A stretch of DNA of 64,000 nucleotides from positions 992,001 through 1,056,000 of the forward strand of contig CP138327.1 in the NCBI GenBank assembly GCA_037956075.1, in the 5' to 3' direction. Made by a program: the position numbers and the translations under genes. The notes beneath the pieces are model-generated. The model saw nothing but the letters and a program-made list of their open reading frames with translations. It was not told where the DNA came from and did not search any database. Position 1 is the stretch's first letter. Every line of letters begins with the position of its first letter. Source of the stretch: Catillopecten margaritatus gill symbiont (GTDB lineage Bacteria; Pseudomonadota; Gammaproteobacteria; PS1; Pseudothioglobaceae). This document shows, one piece after another, positions 42,934 through 51,215 of this stretch.

Positions 42934-43897
42934 TCTTTCTATTATCGGTGCAGGTGCTTGGGGCAGTGCGCTTGCCATTGCACTGTCTGATAATTTTGAC
43001 ACTGTTTATCTGCATACGCATACCGAAAAAAAGGAGGCAATTTTGCAAACGCAACACCCTGCTTTATCGGTAGATTATACGGATAATATTGAGTTGACTT
43101 TTGATTTATCTAAGGTTCAGCAAGCCGATAGTATTTTAATTGCAGTGCCAAGTTATGGCTTTTCGACGACGCTAAAAAGTATCAAACCTTTTTTAAATAA
43201 TCAGCCAATTGCTTGGGTGACCAAAGGTTTTGATACGAATGCACACAGTTTTTTACATGAAAGTTTTGATTCTATTTTGGGTGATTACCCTAGTTGTGTA
43301 ATTTCAGGACCGAGTTTTGCACTGGAAGTTGCTAATCGCAAACCCACTGCCTTGGTGGTGGCATCTAAAGACGAAAAAATACGGAATTACTGGGCGAAAG
43401 CTTTTAATACCGATGCATTGAGGGCTTATACAAATGACGATGTGATTGGCGTGGAAGTCGGCGGTTCAGTGAAAAATATCTTGGCGATTGCTGCAGGAAT
43501 TGCATCGGGTTTGGACTATGGGGCGAATACCCAAGCTGCTTTAATTACACGGGGGTTGGTAGAAATGATTCGCTTAGGAACGGCACTCGGGGCAAAATCT
43601 GAGACTTTTAACGGTCTATCAGGCTTGGGTGATTTGGTGTTGACTTGTTCTGATGATTTATCTAGGAACCGTCGATTTGGCAAAGAATTGGCAAATAATC
43701 AAAGCGTCGAACAAGCCTTAACAAATGTTGGGGCAACTGTTGAAGGTGCAAACACACTTGCTTTAGTTTTATCTATTGCCCAGAAAAATGGCATTGAAAT
43801 GCCGATTTGTGAACAAGTCAAACAAGTGATTGATGGCAAAACCACACCAACAGAGGCTGTCAACCATCTAATGTCAAGAACGCAAATTCAAGAATGA
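42926..43897 (+). CDS. gpsA: Glycerol-3-phosphate dehydrogenase [NAD(P)+]
   Basis: A 323-residue enzyme that makes sn-glycerol-3-phosphate for phospholipids. The Rossmann start is IIGAGAWGSALA. It has the SGPSFALEVA region, the catalytic Lys in VGGSVKNILAIAAG, and the substrate loop GLSGLGDLVLTC. Length is normal. It overlaps grxC upstream by 8 bp and the phosphatase gene downstream by 4 bp. Confidence 0.97.
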   Translation: MASLSIIGAGAWGSALAIALSDNFDTVYLHTHTEKKEAILQTQHPALSVDYTDNIELTFDLSKVQQADSILIAVPSYGFSTTLKSIKPFLNNQPIAWVTKGFDTNAHSFLHESFDSILGDYPSCVISGPSFALEVANRKPTALVVASKDEKIRNYWAKAFNTDALRAYTNDDVIGVEVGGSVKNILAIAAGIASGLDYGANTQAALITRGLVEMIRLGTALGAKSETFNGLSGLGDLVLTCSDDLSRNRRFGKELANNQSVEQALTNVGATVEGANTLALVLSIAQKNGIEMPICEQVKQVIDGKTTPTEAVNHLMSRTQIQE

Positions 43898-44424
43898 TTT
43901 TAGATTTATTACGCCACGGCGAACCCGAAGGTGGTCGCTTATATCGTGGTAACAAAGTGGATGACCCTTTAACGGAAAAAGGCTGGCAACAGATGCAGGC
44001 ATCAACCAAAGGTAAACATTGGGATTTTATTGCCACTTCACCGATGTTGCGTTGTCAGGCGTTTGCTCAACATTTATCACAGACACAAACAATTGAAATG
44101 CAAACTTTTGATGCATTAAAAGAGTTGGGTTTTGGCGACTGGCAAGGGCGTAGTGCCGCAGAAATTGGGCAAGAAACGGTTGATGCTTTTAAAAAAAATC
44201 CTATCGATAATCGCCCAAATGGGGCAGAAGATTTGATTGATTTTCAAACACGGGTTGTGTCCGTTTTTAAAGAAATTATTAACAATAACAAATCGGTGTT
44301 AATCATTGCCCATGCTGGAGTAATTAGAGTTATTAAATCTCACTTACTCAACCTACCGATTGAAAAAATGTTTACAATAGAAGTCATTTCTGCATCCTGC
44401 GAGCGTTTTATTTATGAGCCTTAA
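43894..44424 (+). CDS. Histidine phosphatase family protein (CobC/SixA-like)
   Basis: A 176-residue phosphoglycerate-mutase-like phosphatase. The catalytic His is in LLRHGEPEGG. It has ATSPMLRCQAFAQ with the second Arg, then E-L-G-F-G-D-W-Q-G, and the late His in IIAHAGVIRV. This matches alpha-ribazole phosphatase CobC, which acts in cobalamin assembly, but no cob gene is near, so the substrate is left open. Confidence 0.88.
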   Translation: MILDLLRHGEPEGGRLYRGNKVDDPLTEKGWQQMQASTKGKHWDFIATSPMLRCQAFAQHLSQTQTIEMQTFDALKELGFGDWQGRSAAEIGQETVDAFKKNPIDNRPNGAEDLIDFQTRVVSVFKEIINNNKSVLIIAHAGVIRVIKSHLLNLPIEKMFTIEVISASCERFIYEP

Positions 44425-45121
44425 AAAAATTATATTAGCACTCACTATCGCCTTTGTTGTTAGCGTACAGGCAGGTGATACTTGGCGTATTACCTCTTTA
44501 CTCAACTCGCTCAATAAGCCGAATTTTGAAAAAATTAAAGAAGTTAAGCAAATAAAAATTGCTTTTTTTGAATATTTATTACCCATTATAGAAGTGGAAA
44601 ATAACAAGATTAGAATGGCGCATTCTTTGATTAAAAACGACCAATTTAGCAAAATACAAATGAAAAAATTAGCCAAAAAATATCATCTGAAAAAAGTGGA
44701 TAAAGCCCAACTTTTGGAGATGGTAGATAACATTCCAGCCTCTTTGGTGTTGGCACAAGCAGCAATCGAATCTAACTGGGGTAGATCAAGATTTTCTAAA
44801 AATTGGAACAACTATTTTGGCATTTGGTGCTTTAGTAAAGGTTGTGGTGTTGTGCCTAAAAGCCGTGATAAGAATGCCAAGCACGAGATTATGAATTTTG
44901 CTTCAACCAATAAATCTATTGAATATTATATGTTGAATCTTAATCGCAACCATCACTACAAATTATTGAGGCAAATTAGGGCTTATAAACGCAAACACAA
45001 TCTCAAACTCACAGGAAAAAGCTTATCCGAGGGGCTAGATAAGTATTCTGCAAAGGGTTATGAGTATATTGAATTAGTGCAAAGCATCATCAGACAAAAT
45101 AACCTCACTCAATTTGATTAA
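44414..45121 (+). CDS. Bax-like glucosaminidase-domain protein
   Basis: 235 residues. An N-terminal signal peptide or anchor (KKIILALTIAFVVSVQAG) precedes a C-terminal glucosaminidase-type domain with IPASLVLAQAAIESNWGRSRF (catalytic Glu), NNYFGIWCF and the late YSAKGYEYIELVQSII. It resembles E. coli Bax and probably cuts peptidoglycan glycan strands in the periplasm. It overlaps the phosphatase gene by 11 bp and is the last gene of the long plus-strand run. Confidence 0.88.
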   Translation: MSLKKIILALTIAFVVSVQAGDTWRITSLLNSLNKPNFEKIKEVKQIKIAFFEYLLPIIEVENNKIRMAHSLIKNDQFSKIQMKKLAKKYHLKKVDKAQLLEMVDNIPASLVLAQAAIESNWGRSRFSKNWNNYFGIWCFSKGCGVVPKSRDKNAKHEIMNFASTNKSIEYYMLNLNRNHHYKLLRQIRAYKRKHNLKLTGKSLSEGLDKYSAKGYEYIELVQSIIRQNNLTQFD

Positions 45122-45131
45122 ATCCCAATAA

Positions 45132-45292
45132 AGACCCCTGCATTAGGTATGAATGTCGAATAAAAGTTAAATTTTATTCAGTTGGTAATTTTTACAAAGC
45201 CAGTCCTAGCAGGGTTAAGGCAGGTTTTGTAAAAGTTAGCAAATGGATGAAAGTTGGCTTTTAGGCGATATTTATACCTAATGCAGGGGTCT
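45132..45292. repeat. MITE B, copy 2 (downstream of the Bax-like gene)
   Basis: 161 bp with ends AGACCCCTGCATTAGGTAT. The flanks share CAATA (left CCAATAA, right TCAATAG), a probable decayed 7-bp duplication. It lies between the convergent Bax-like and rpsI genes and can form a long hairpin. Confidence 0.9.
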
Positions 45293-45346
45293 TCAATAGA
45301 TTGTATCTGTTTATTTTATAGAATCCTACATATTAGGCAGATAATA

Positions 45347-45376
45347 AAAAACCCGCATATTCTGCGGGTTTTTTTA
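45347..45376 (-). terminator. Terminator of the rplM-rpsI operon
   Basis: The stem AAAACCCGC / GCGGGTTTT with loop ATATTCT. T-runs occur on both sides, so it could work in both directions. It lies 19 bp after the rpsI stop. Confidence 0.85.
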
Positions 45377-45394
45377 TAATCATTTGGATTAAGA

Positions 45395-45790
45395 TTAACG
45401 CTTTGAGTATTGCTCGCTCTTACGCGCTTTCTTATGCCCCACTTTCTTACGCTCTACAATTCTTGCATCACGAGTAACGAAACCTGCTTTACGCAAGTCA
45501 GGTCTAAGGTCGTTGTTATACTCCATCAACGCACGAGTAACGCCTAAACGAATGGCACCCGCTTGACCTGTATCGCCACCGCCTTTAACGATGATATTGA
45601 AATCAAACTTGTCGCGCATTTCAACGGTGTCTAGGGGTTGATTGATAATCATTGAAGAAGTTTCACGACCAAAATATTCGCTCATTGGACGCTTGTTAAC
45701 GGTGAATACACCCTTGCCTTTTGTCATGTAAACACGAGCTACTGAAGTTTTTCTTCTGCCTGTTGCGTAAAATGTTTCTGTCTTTGCCAT
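45395..45790 (-). CDS. rpsI: 30S ribosomal protein S9
   Basis: A 131-residue ribosomal protein. It starts with [14 protein letters not shown] and carries [20 protein letters not shown] in the centre. The C-terminal tail [12 protein letters not shown] reaches the P-site tRNA, with the conserved S-K-R end. It follows rplM as in nearly all bacteria. Confidence 0.99.
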   Translation of the reverse strand: MAKTETFYATGRRKTSVARVYMTKGKGVFTVNKRPMSEYFGRETSSMIINQPLDTVEMRDKFDFNIIVKGGGDTGQAGAIRLGVTRALMEYNNDLRPDLRKAGFVTRDARIVERKKVGHKKARKSEQYSKR

Positions 45791-45810
45791 AATAATTGCT
45801 TACCTTAAAA

Positions 45811-46239
45811 TTAAATTTCTAAAAGTTGTGGTTGTTGTGCAGCATGTGTGTGCTCGCCGCCTACAAATACTTTCATTTTTCTGAACATATCTCTGCCTAA
45901 AGGGCCTTTTGGCAACATACCTCTAACGGCTTTGTTGATAATCTCTTCAGGTTTCTTTGCCTGTAAATCTTTGAACTTAACTGATTTTAAATTACCGACA
46001 TAGCCCGTGTGGTGATAGTAAGTTTTGTCGTCAAATTTCTTACCTGTTACCGTTACTTTTTCAGCGTTGATAATAACGATGTAATCGCCCGTATCTGTAT
46101 GTGGTGTGAATTCTGGCTTGTGTTTGCCACGAAGGCGAGAGGCGACTTCTGTTGCTAAGCGACCTAAAGTTTTGTCAGCAGCGTCAACCAATAGCCAATC
46201 TCTTTTCACTTCGTGTGCTTTTGCGCTAAATGTTTTCAT
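45811..46239 (-). CDS. rplM: 50S ribosomal protein L13
   Basis: A 142-residue ribosomal protein, the same length as in E. coli when started at 46239 ([15 protein letters not shown]). [14 protein letters not shown] and the [18 protein letters not shown] core are present. The ORF extends to 46257 without conserved sequence. It is the first gene of the rplM-rpsI operon. Confidence 0.98.
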   Translation of the reverse strand: MKTFSAKAHEVKRDWLLVDAADKTLGRLATEVASRLRGKHKPEFTPHTDTGDYIVIINAEKVTVTGKKFDDKTYYHHTGYVGNLKSVKFKDLQAKKPEEIINKAVRGMLPKGPLGRDMFRKMKVFVGGEHTHAAQQPQLLEI

Positions 46240-46324
46240 AAATCTGTGTTCATTCAAAATAATCGGACTATTATAATCATTTTTAAAGTTGAATGTTGAT
46301 TATCTACTAATAAATCAATAATAG

Positions 46325-46485
46325 AGACCCCTGCATTAGGTATGAATGTCGAATAAAAGTTAAATTTTATTCAGTTGGTAATTTTTACAAAGCCAGTCCT
46401 AGCAGGGTTAAGACAGGTTTTGTAAAAGTTAGCAAATGGATGAAAGTTGGCTTTTAGGCGATATTTATACCTAATGCAGGGGTCT
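46325..46485. repeat. MITE B, copy 3 (between rplM and tatD)
   Basis: 161 bp, nearly identical to the copy at 45132-45292. Flanks share TAATA (left ATAATAG, right TTAATAA). Together with MITE D copy 2 it fills most of the 350-bp gap between the divergent rplM and tatD genes, where both promoters would be expected. Confidence 0.9.
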
Positions 46486-46499
46486 TTAATAAAGTATCG

Positions 46500-46577
46500 C
46501 CCTAATCCAAAAATAGAAAGTGTGAATATAGGGCAAGGGCTGGTGTCAGATTTGCATTTTCTATTTTTGGATTTGGG
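46500..46577. repeat. MITE D, copy 2 (just upstream of tatD)
   Basis: 78 bp with inverted ends CCCTAATCCAAAAATAGAAA / CCCAAATCCAAAAATAGAAA. It is the compact form of the element at 31004-31179 without insert E. It ends 12 bp before the tatD ATG. Confidence 0.82.
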
Positions 46578-46589
46578 TATCATATCTTA

Positions 46590-47264
46590 ATGATTAATTC
46601 ACACGCACATCTTGATTTTGACGAAGTCAGTGGCATTGCTGAAAATGCAACGGCTATTATACCAAGTGTGGGTAGTCAAAATTGGGCGGCTGTGCAAATG
46701 TATCCGTATTTTGCACTGGGTATTCATCCGTGGATGGTGGCATATCACACGCAACAGGATTTGGATGCATTGGAATATCATATTAAATGCAATAATCCCG
46801 TTGCTATTGGTGAATGTGGGTTGGATTATGTCAAGGAGATTGATAAAAAACAGCAATTACATTTTTTTGTATCACAATTAGAAATGGCGCAGAAATATGA
46901 TTTGCCTGTGATTATTCATGCGGTTAAATCTAGCGAGGATGTAATTTTTCTTTTGAAAAAATATCCGAAAGTAACGGGGGAAATTCACGGTTTTTCAGGC
47001 AGTGAGCAGCAGGCGAAGACTTTGACAAAAATGGGGTTTTATTTAGGTTTTGGCTTACAGATTACTAATCCCAATGCTATTCGTTTGCGAGAAATTGTAA
47101 AAAATATGCCGTTAGAATCACTTTTAATTGAAACAGATGACCATCCGAACGCACAAGATTTATCCTTGGTTGCTGAAGAAATTGCCGAACTCAGGCAAAT
47201 TTCGGTAAAAAAATTGGTTGAGCAATGTGATAATAATGCCACCTTACTTTTTGGATTAAAATAA
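46590..47264 (+). CDS. TatD-family metal-dependent hydrolase (YjjV-like, short)
   Basis: 224 residues. The TIM-barrel metal motifs are SHAHLDF (H-x-H), GIHPW, AIGECGLDY (Glu), IIHAVKS (His) and IETDDHPNA (Asp). TatD enzymes are 3'-5' DNases or phosphoesterases in DNA repair. It is shorter than E. coli TatD (260), by loss in loop regions. The stop overlaps the tcdA start (TAATG). No clear ribosome binding site is seen, and the ATG lies 12 bp after a MITE. Confidence 0.87.
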   Translation: MINSHAHLDFDEVSGIAENATAIIPSVGSQNWAAVQMYPYFALGIHPWMVAYHTQQDLDALEYHIKCNNPVAIGECGLDYVKEIDKKQQLHFFVSQLEMAQKYDLPVIIHAVKSSEDVIFLLKKYPKVTGEIHGFSGSEQQAKTLTKMGFYLGFGLQITNPNAIRLREIVKNMPLESLLIETDDHPNAQDLSLVAEEIAELRQISVKKLVEQCDNNATLLFGLK

Positions 47265-48007
47265 TGGCTGGCAGTTGCGCACGCACAGAAATATTACTCG
47301 GTCAACAAGGCTTGGCACGCTTAGCAGAATCGCACATCCTTGTCGCTGGACTCGGTGGTGTGGGTGGGGCATGTGCCGAGGCGTTGTGCCGTGCAGGGAT
47401 TGGCACTCTCACTTTGGTGGATTTTGACATTATAGAAAAAACCGATCTTAACCGACAATTGGTGGCACTTAATTCAACCTTGGGCAAATACAAAATTGAT
47501 GTATTGGCGGACAGGCTGCACGATATTAACCCTGATACGGTCATTATCAAACGCAAGGAATTTATCGACCGTGAGAAAGCACAAGCGATTGCCGTGGAAG
47601 AGGATTTAGATTTTGTGGCAGATTGTATTGATGCGATTGCTTATAAAACTGTCTTGATTGACAGTTGCAATCAATCTGGAAAAGCGATTATTTCCAGTAT
47701 GGGTGCGGGCGGGCGATTAGACCCAACCAAAGTTAAAATCTCACGAATGGATAAAACCGAAAATTGCGCTCTGGCAAGAGAAATGCGCAAGCAACTCAGG
47801 CGTATCAGAGCATCGATGAAATTTCCTGTGGTTCATTCCATCGAAGTGCCGATTAAGGCCTTGCCTCACCAAGCAGTAACAGCAACGGACACCGCACCTG
47901 CTGGCAGACCTAGGGCGGTTAATGGTGCCATTTCTTATATGCCAAATATTTTTGGGCTGATGATGGCGGGATATATAATACAAACAATGGTAAAAGGAGA
48001 AAACTAA
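47264..48007 (+). CDS. tcdA: tRNA threonylcarbamoyladenosine dehydratase
   Basis: A 247-residue E1-like enzyme that cyclises t6A to ct6A in tRNA with ATP. The nucleotide-binding start is VAGLGGVGGACAEAL. It has DFDIIEKTDLNRQLVAL, FVADCIDAIAYK, and the TDTAPAGRPRAVNG end region. Length is a little below E. coli TcdA (268). Translationally coupled on both sides. Confidence 0.94.
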   Translation: MAGSCARTEILLGQQGLARLAESHILVAGLGGVGGACAEALCRAGIGTLTLVDFDIIEKTDLNRQLVALNSTLGKYKIDVLADRLHDINPDTVIIKRKEFIDREKAQAIAVEEDLDFVADCIDAIAYKTVLIDSCNQSGKAIISSMGAGGRLDPTKVKISRMDKTENCALAREMRKQLRRIRASMKFPVVHSIEVPIKALPHQAVTATDTAPAGRPRAVNGAISYMPNIFGLMMAGYIIQTMVKGEN

Positions 48008-48558
48008 TGGTCAGCACCGAAACCCCAATTTGCGACTTTAACACCCCAGCAATTGATTTTAACCTCAAAGGCATTGATGGAAAAATACACAATTTAGCCA
48101 GTTGCAAAGGTGAAAATGGCTTGTTGGTTATGTTTATTTGCAACCATTGTCCGTATGTCAAAGCGATTATTGAGCGTATCATTCGAGATACCAAGGAACT
48201 CAAAACATTGGGTTTGAATGCGGTGGCGATTATGTCCAACAACCCTGATGAATACGAAGCCGATTCTTTTGAAAATATGCAAAAAATTGGGGAAGAAATG
48301 GATTTTCCTTTCCCTTATTTAATTGACGAAACTCAAGAAGTTGCCAAAGCCTATGGCGCCGTTTGTACGCCAGATTTTTTTGGTTACAATGGTAATTTAG
48401 AATTGCAATATCGTGGACGACTCGACGCATCACGCAAAGAATCTGCAGATGCTGATGTCAGACGCGATTTATTTGAGGCAATGCACCAAGTTGTAATGAC
48501 TGGACACGGCCCGAAAGAACAAATTCCATCTATGGGTTGCTCAATTAAATGGTACTAA
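48007..48558 (+). CDS. Thioredoxin-fold (AhpC/TSA-like) protein
   Basis: 183 residues with a peroxiredoxin/TlpA-like fold. The motif FICNHCPYVKAII (C-x2-C) is typical of the 'thioredoxin family protein' group with N-H-C-P. VAKAYGAVCTPDFF supplies the cis-Pro and a third Cys. No signal peptide is visible, so it is probably cytoplasmic. A role in thiol or peroxide metabolism is inferred. The TAATG overlap with tcdA indicates coupling. Confidence 0.86.
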   Translation: MVSTETPICDFNTPAIDFNLKGIDGKIHNLASCKGENGLLVMFICNHCPYVKAIIERIIRDTKELKTLGLNAVAIMSNNPDEYEADSFENMQKIGEEMDFPFPYLIDETQEVAKAYGAVCTPDFFGYNGNLELQYRGRLDASRKESADADVRRDLFEAMHQVVMTGHGPKEQIPSMGCSIKWY

Positions 48559-48621
48559 AAGTTACTTATGGCAACAATATCTTGTCATAATAAGAGCTTC
48601 AAAAAATAAAAAAGGGGATTT

Positions 48622-49047
48622 ATGTCAAATACAACCATCAAAGAAAAAATTGACCAACTTGGCAATGCGTTGATTGAGATATTTCATATTGTAGGCTTGT
48701 TCGTGATTGGTAGCACAATTATATGGTCATTTATTCACGAATATTTGACGATTATGCAGCACGAAGCAGGCTTTGCCTCACTTAAAGATATTTTATTGCT
48801 GTTTATTTATCTAGAATTAGGCGCAATGACGGGGATTTATTTCAAAACCCATAAAATGCCCGTTGTCTTTTTAATCTTTATTGCCATTACCGCCATCACC
48901 CGCTTCCTAGTAATCGATATGAAGTCCTTAGTGTCACACGATAAATTCAATATAATTACGATGGTCGCTGCGATTTTAGTACTGGCAATTGCCGCAGGTG
49001 TACTGAAATTTACAGAAAAGAAATATCAATCGGATAGCGATTATTAA
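48622..49047 (+). CDS. PsiE-family inner membrane protein
   Basis: 141 residues with four hydrophobic helices (IVGLFVIGSTIIWSFI; DILLLFIYLELGAMTG; VVFLIFIAITAITRFLVI; ITMVAAILVLAIAAGVL). The match is to the phosphate-starvation-inducible PsiE family, whose biochemical role is unknown. A GGGGA ribosome binding site precedes the ATG. It is convergent with nnrS. Confidence 0.85.
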   Translation: MSNTTIKEKIDQLGNALIEIFHIVGLFVIGSTIIWSFIHEYLTIMQHEAGFASLKDILLLFIYLELGAMTGIYFKTHKMPVVFLIFIAITAITRFLVIDMKSLVSHDKFNIITMVAAILVLAIAAGVLKFTEKKYQSDSDY

Positions 49048-49076
49048 CCCTTATTCCAACAATTTTGCTATTTTCA

Positions 49077-50252
49077 TCAGCCAAATTGCCCATCTGTTCT
49101 GGCTTTAAAAAGCATCGGCGCATAAATACTGGTGAAAATAGTGAAAGACGCAACCCATAAAAGTTGTGAAATAAGTATCCATTGATGATAATATTCAACA
49201 CTAATGGAAGTTAAAATCACTCTGAAAACGAATGATATAACCAATAAAATAAACATCAAGTTAAGCAGTTTGGGTGGTTCAAATACATTGCGACCCGTAT
49301 GTCCTAAAGACACCCTACTCATCATACTAAGTGTCATTAAAGCGATACCAAAGGCAAAACTGTGTAAGGCGATATGGGGCAATAATCCTGCAAAATTTGA
49401 GATTGCATGTAGCCCAAATCCTAAAGTTAAAAATCCATACGCTAAGTAAATACTCCACAATAACGGTCTTTTCCAAATGCCAGCGTTATACCAATTGAAC
49501 ATTCTAATTGTATGAATGACGAATAAAATTCCAGCCAAAACATCAGCGATTATTGAACTAAAAAATACTTCTGCAACAATAAATACCAAGAATAAAACCA
49601 ATGATGAAATGTCTAAAAATTTAGTATTTTTTAACGCTTTATCCAGCCCAATTCCACGCTCAATAAAAAAAGGTAACAATCGTCTGGACATCATTAATAA
49701 CAAACTAATAATCAAATAAAAACCCGCATAAAGTCCTAAATTTATTCCATTTTCCAGTACACCAAAAATACCTAAATAATATGCAATATGACTAAGTGCC
49801 AGTAATAATATTTTAGCTACAATTGATAAATTAACCCAGTTTTTACCTTTGATAATTGGATAGGCAATAACAAGTGTTGAAATGACCAAAAAACTGCTGT
49901 CAATAATGGCTTGGTAAAGCAAGTATTCAGGGTTAACAAAAGGCAAAAATCTACCCGCTATCCACAACATAAATAATGCCAACAAAGGCTTACCATAAAG
50001 CGTTTGAACTTTACTCCAATTCTTACTTGCAGTGAGTAAAAACCCTACAATAACCACCGCTGAATAGGCAAAAATCATCTCGTGAGCATGCCATTGTGAT
50101 GGGTTAATATTGTCAGTCGTTAAGATAGATTGATAAAAAATAATCCACAATAACATTGCAATCACGCCAATTGAACCTGCTGCAAAGAAAAAAGGACGAA
50201 AGCCTAAGCGTAAAAAAGAAGGGGTTGAATAGGTATTATTGATCAAGTTCAT
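49077..50252 (-). CDS. nnrS: NnrS-family membrane protein
   Basis: A 391-residue protein with about 11-12 membrane helices. The N-terminal LRLGFRPFFFAAG is the NnrS signature, followed by W-H-A-H-E-M-I-F-A-Y with probable heme ligands. NnrS is a heme- and copper-containing membrane protein linked to nitric-oxide tolerance in denitrifiers. It overlaps the ArsR regulator gene by 4 bp (ATGA), so both form an operon. No denitrification genes are in the window. Confidence 0.92.
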   Translation of the reverse strand: MNLINNTYSTPSFLRLGFRPFFFAAGSIGVIAMLLWIIFYQSILTTDNINPSQWHAHEMIFAYSAVVIVGFLLTASKNWSKVQTLYGKPLLALFMLWIAGRFLPFVNPEYLLYQAIIDSSFLVISTLVIAYPIIKGKNWVNLSIVAKILLLALSHIAYYLGIFGVLENGINLGLYAGFYLIISLLLMMSRRLLPFFIERGIGLDKALKNTKFLDISSLVLFLVFIVAEVFFSSIIADVLAGILFVIHTIRMFNWYNAGIWKRPLLWSIYLAYGFLTLGFGLHAISNFAGLLPHIALHSFAFGIALMTLSMMSRVSLGHTGRNVFEPPKLLNLMFILLVISFVFRVILTSISVEYYHQWILISQLLWVASFTIFTSIYAPMLFKARTDGQFG

Positions 50253-50566
50253 ATTTCAGAACAAAAAGTAGCCTGCATGTTAGCAACTAATGTCAGAACA
50301 CTTACATCTTTAATCCTACATAAAGTTTTATTGCCCTCGCGTCTTGATACTACAATATCTTTAGCTCTAAGAATATCAATATGTTGGGAAATATTAGACT
50401 GACAAGTGCCAATTTTTTCTTTAATTTCAAACATGGGTAGTTCGTCATTTTTCAACATACATAAAATCTTTAAGCGTAATGGGTGTGCCATCGCCTTTAA
50501 AGTTTTTGCAGTCTTCTCAATATCTTTATCTTTATCTTTATCTAATAATTCCATATTACTTATCAC
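50249..50566 (-). CDS. ArsR-family regulator with SqrR/BigR-like cysteine pair
   Basis: A 105-residue winged-helix repressor. The HTH is in FEIKEKIGTCQSNISQHIDIL and the wing in VVSRREGNKTL. Cys36 (KILCML) and Cys102 near the C-terminus are 66 residues apart, the same spacing as the dithiols of the persulfide sensors SqrR (41/107), BigR (42/108) and YgaV (33/99). The classic arsenic or zinc sites are not evident. A hexanucleotide repeat encodes DKDKDKDI near residues 9-16. An ATG at 50554 is an alternative start. It probably controls its own transcription and that of nnrS. Confidence 0.85.
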   Translation of the reverse strand: MISNMELLDKDKDKDIEKTAKTLKAMAHPLRLKILCMLKNDELPMFEIKEKIGTCQSNISQHIDILRAKDIVVSRREGNKTLCRIKDVSVLTLVANMQATFCSEI

Positions 50567-50580
50567 TTGTGTTTACTCAT

Positions 50581-50610
50581 AAAAAACCACCCTAAAAGGG
50601 TGGTTTTTTT
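50581..50610 (-). terminator. Terminator after the cytochrome c gene
   Basis: The stem AAAAACCACCCT / AGGGTGGTTTTT with loop AAA, flanked by T-runs. It lies 28 bp after the cytochrome c stop and 15 bp before arsR, separating the two units. The A/T ends allow activity in both directions. Confidence 0.9.
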
Positions 50611-50637
50611 TATTTGCATATAAAAATATGTAAATAG

Positions 50638-50937
50638 TTATTGCTTAGCTAACCAATCAGCAATTGCTTGCTCTTTACCTTTCACTATTCCAGCCATCGC
50701 ATTCATTGTTGCATCTTTACGAGCACCAGATTGAAAGTCTTTTAACTGCTTAACTGTGTAAGCAGCGTTTTGACCGTTAAGATTAGGGTAAGTTGGAATC
50801 GCTGATTTACCAGTGGCACCATGACAACTGCCACAGCCGCCGCCAGTATAAGCTGCCTTACCATCTGCTTGAATCATTGAACTCATTGACATTACTGCCG
50901 CCGCTACTACTAAAACTCTTTTTCCTGTTGAAAACAT
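50638..50937 (-). CDS. Small periplasmic c-type cytochrome (class I)
   Basis: 99 residues. The signal peptide is MFSTGKRVLVVAAAVMSMSSMIQA. A single heme site C-G-S-C-H lies in TGGGCGSCHGATG, and a likely axial Met lies in NAMAGIVKG. This resembles cytochrome c5/c553 carriers that feed terminal oxidases. The cbb3 operon lies upstream, after MITE C copy 3. An AGGAGAT ribosome binding site is clear, and a perfect 7-bp inverted repeat is centred 36 bp before the start. Confidence 0.92.
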   Translation of the reverse strand: MFSTGKRVLVVAAAVMSMSSMIQADGKAAYTGGGCGSCHGATGKSAIPTYPNLNGQNAAYTVKQLKDFQSGARKDATMNAMAGIVKGKEQAIADWLAKQ

Positions 50938-50963
50938 ATTATCTCCTTATTTTTTTAATATAT

Positions 50964-50981
50964 ATGACAACAATTTGTCAT
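50964..50981. promoter_or_regulatory. Palindromic operator candidate upstream of the cytochrome c gene
   Basis: ATGACAA-CAAT-TTGTCAT, two perfect 7-bp arms with a 4-bp spacer, 26 bp before the ATG. The form and length are those of CRP/FNR/DNR-type sites, although the half-site TGACAA differs from the FNR consensus TTGAT. Confidence 0.5.
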
Positions 50982-51027
50982 CACAATTCGTAATTATACC
51001 TTTTTCTATAATTGCAAATTACCTTTA

Positions 51028-51214
51028 GAGCATCCCCAAAAACCCTAGCACAATTTATACCCCTCAAGGGGGCACTGAAAAGAGTGAAACACATAAAACA
51101 GCCCCTTTCCTGCCTAAAAAGGCGTTAAATAGCTGGCTATTCTCCTTATTTTTAGGCACAAAAAGGACTATTTTCTGCGTTCCCTAAATCGCACTGGGGT
51201 TTCTGGGGGTGCCC
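51028..51214. repeat. MITE C, copy 3 (between cytochrome c and ccoP)
   Basis: 187 bp, full-length form. The left end is GAGCATCCCC (changed from GGGCACCCCC) and the right end GGGGGTGCCC. A 4-bp duplication TTTA lies on both sides. It ends 1 bp before the ccoP stop codon and could form the 3' hairpin of the cco transcript. Confidence 0.9.
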
Positions 51215-51215
51215 T

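Noticed and set aside
46371..46583. A 70-codon open frame over MITE B copy 3
   Set aside because: It lies wholly within repeats, with low-complexity content; similar frames arise in the other copies by sequence identity.
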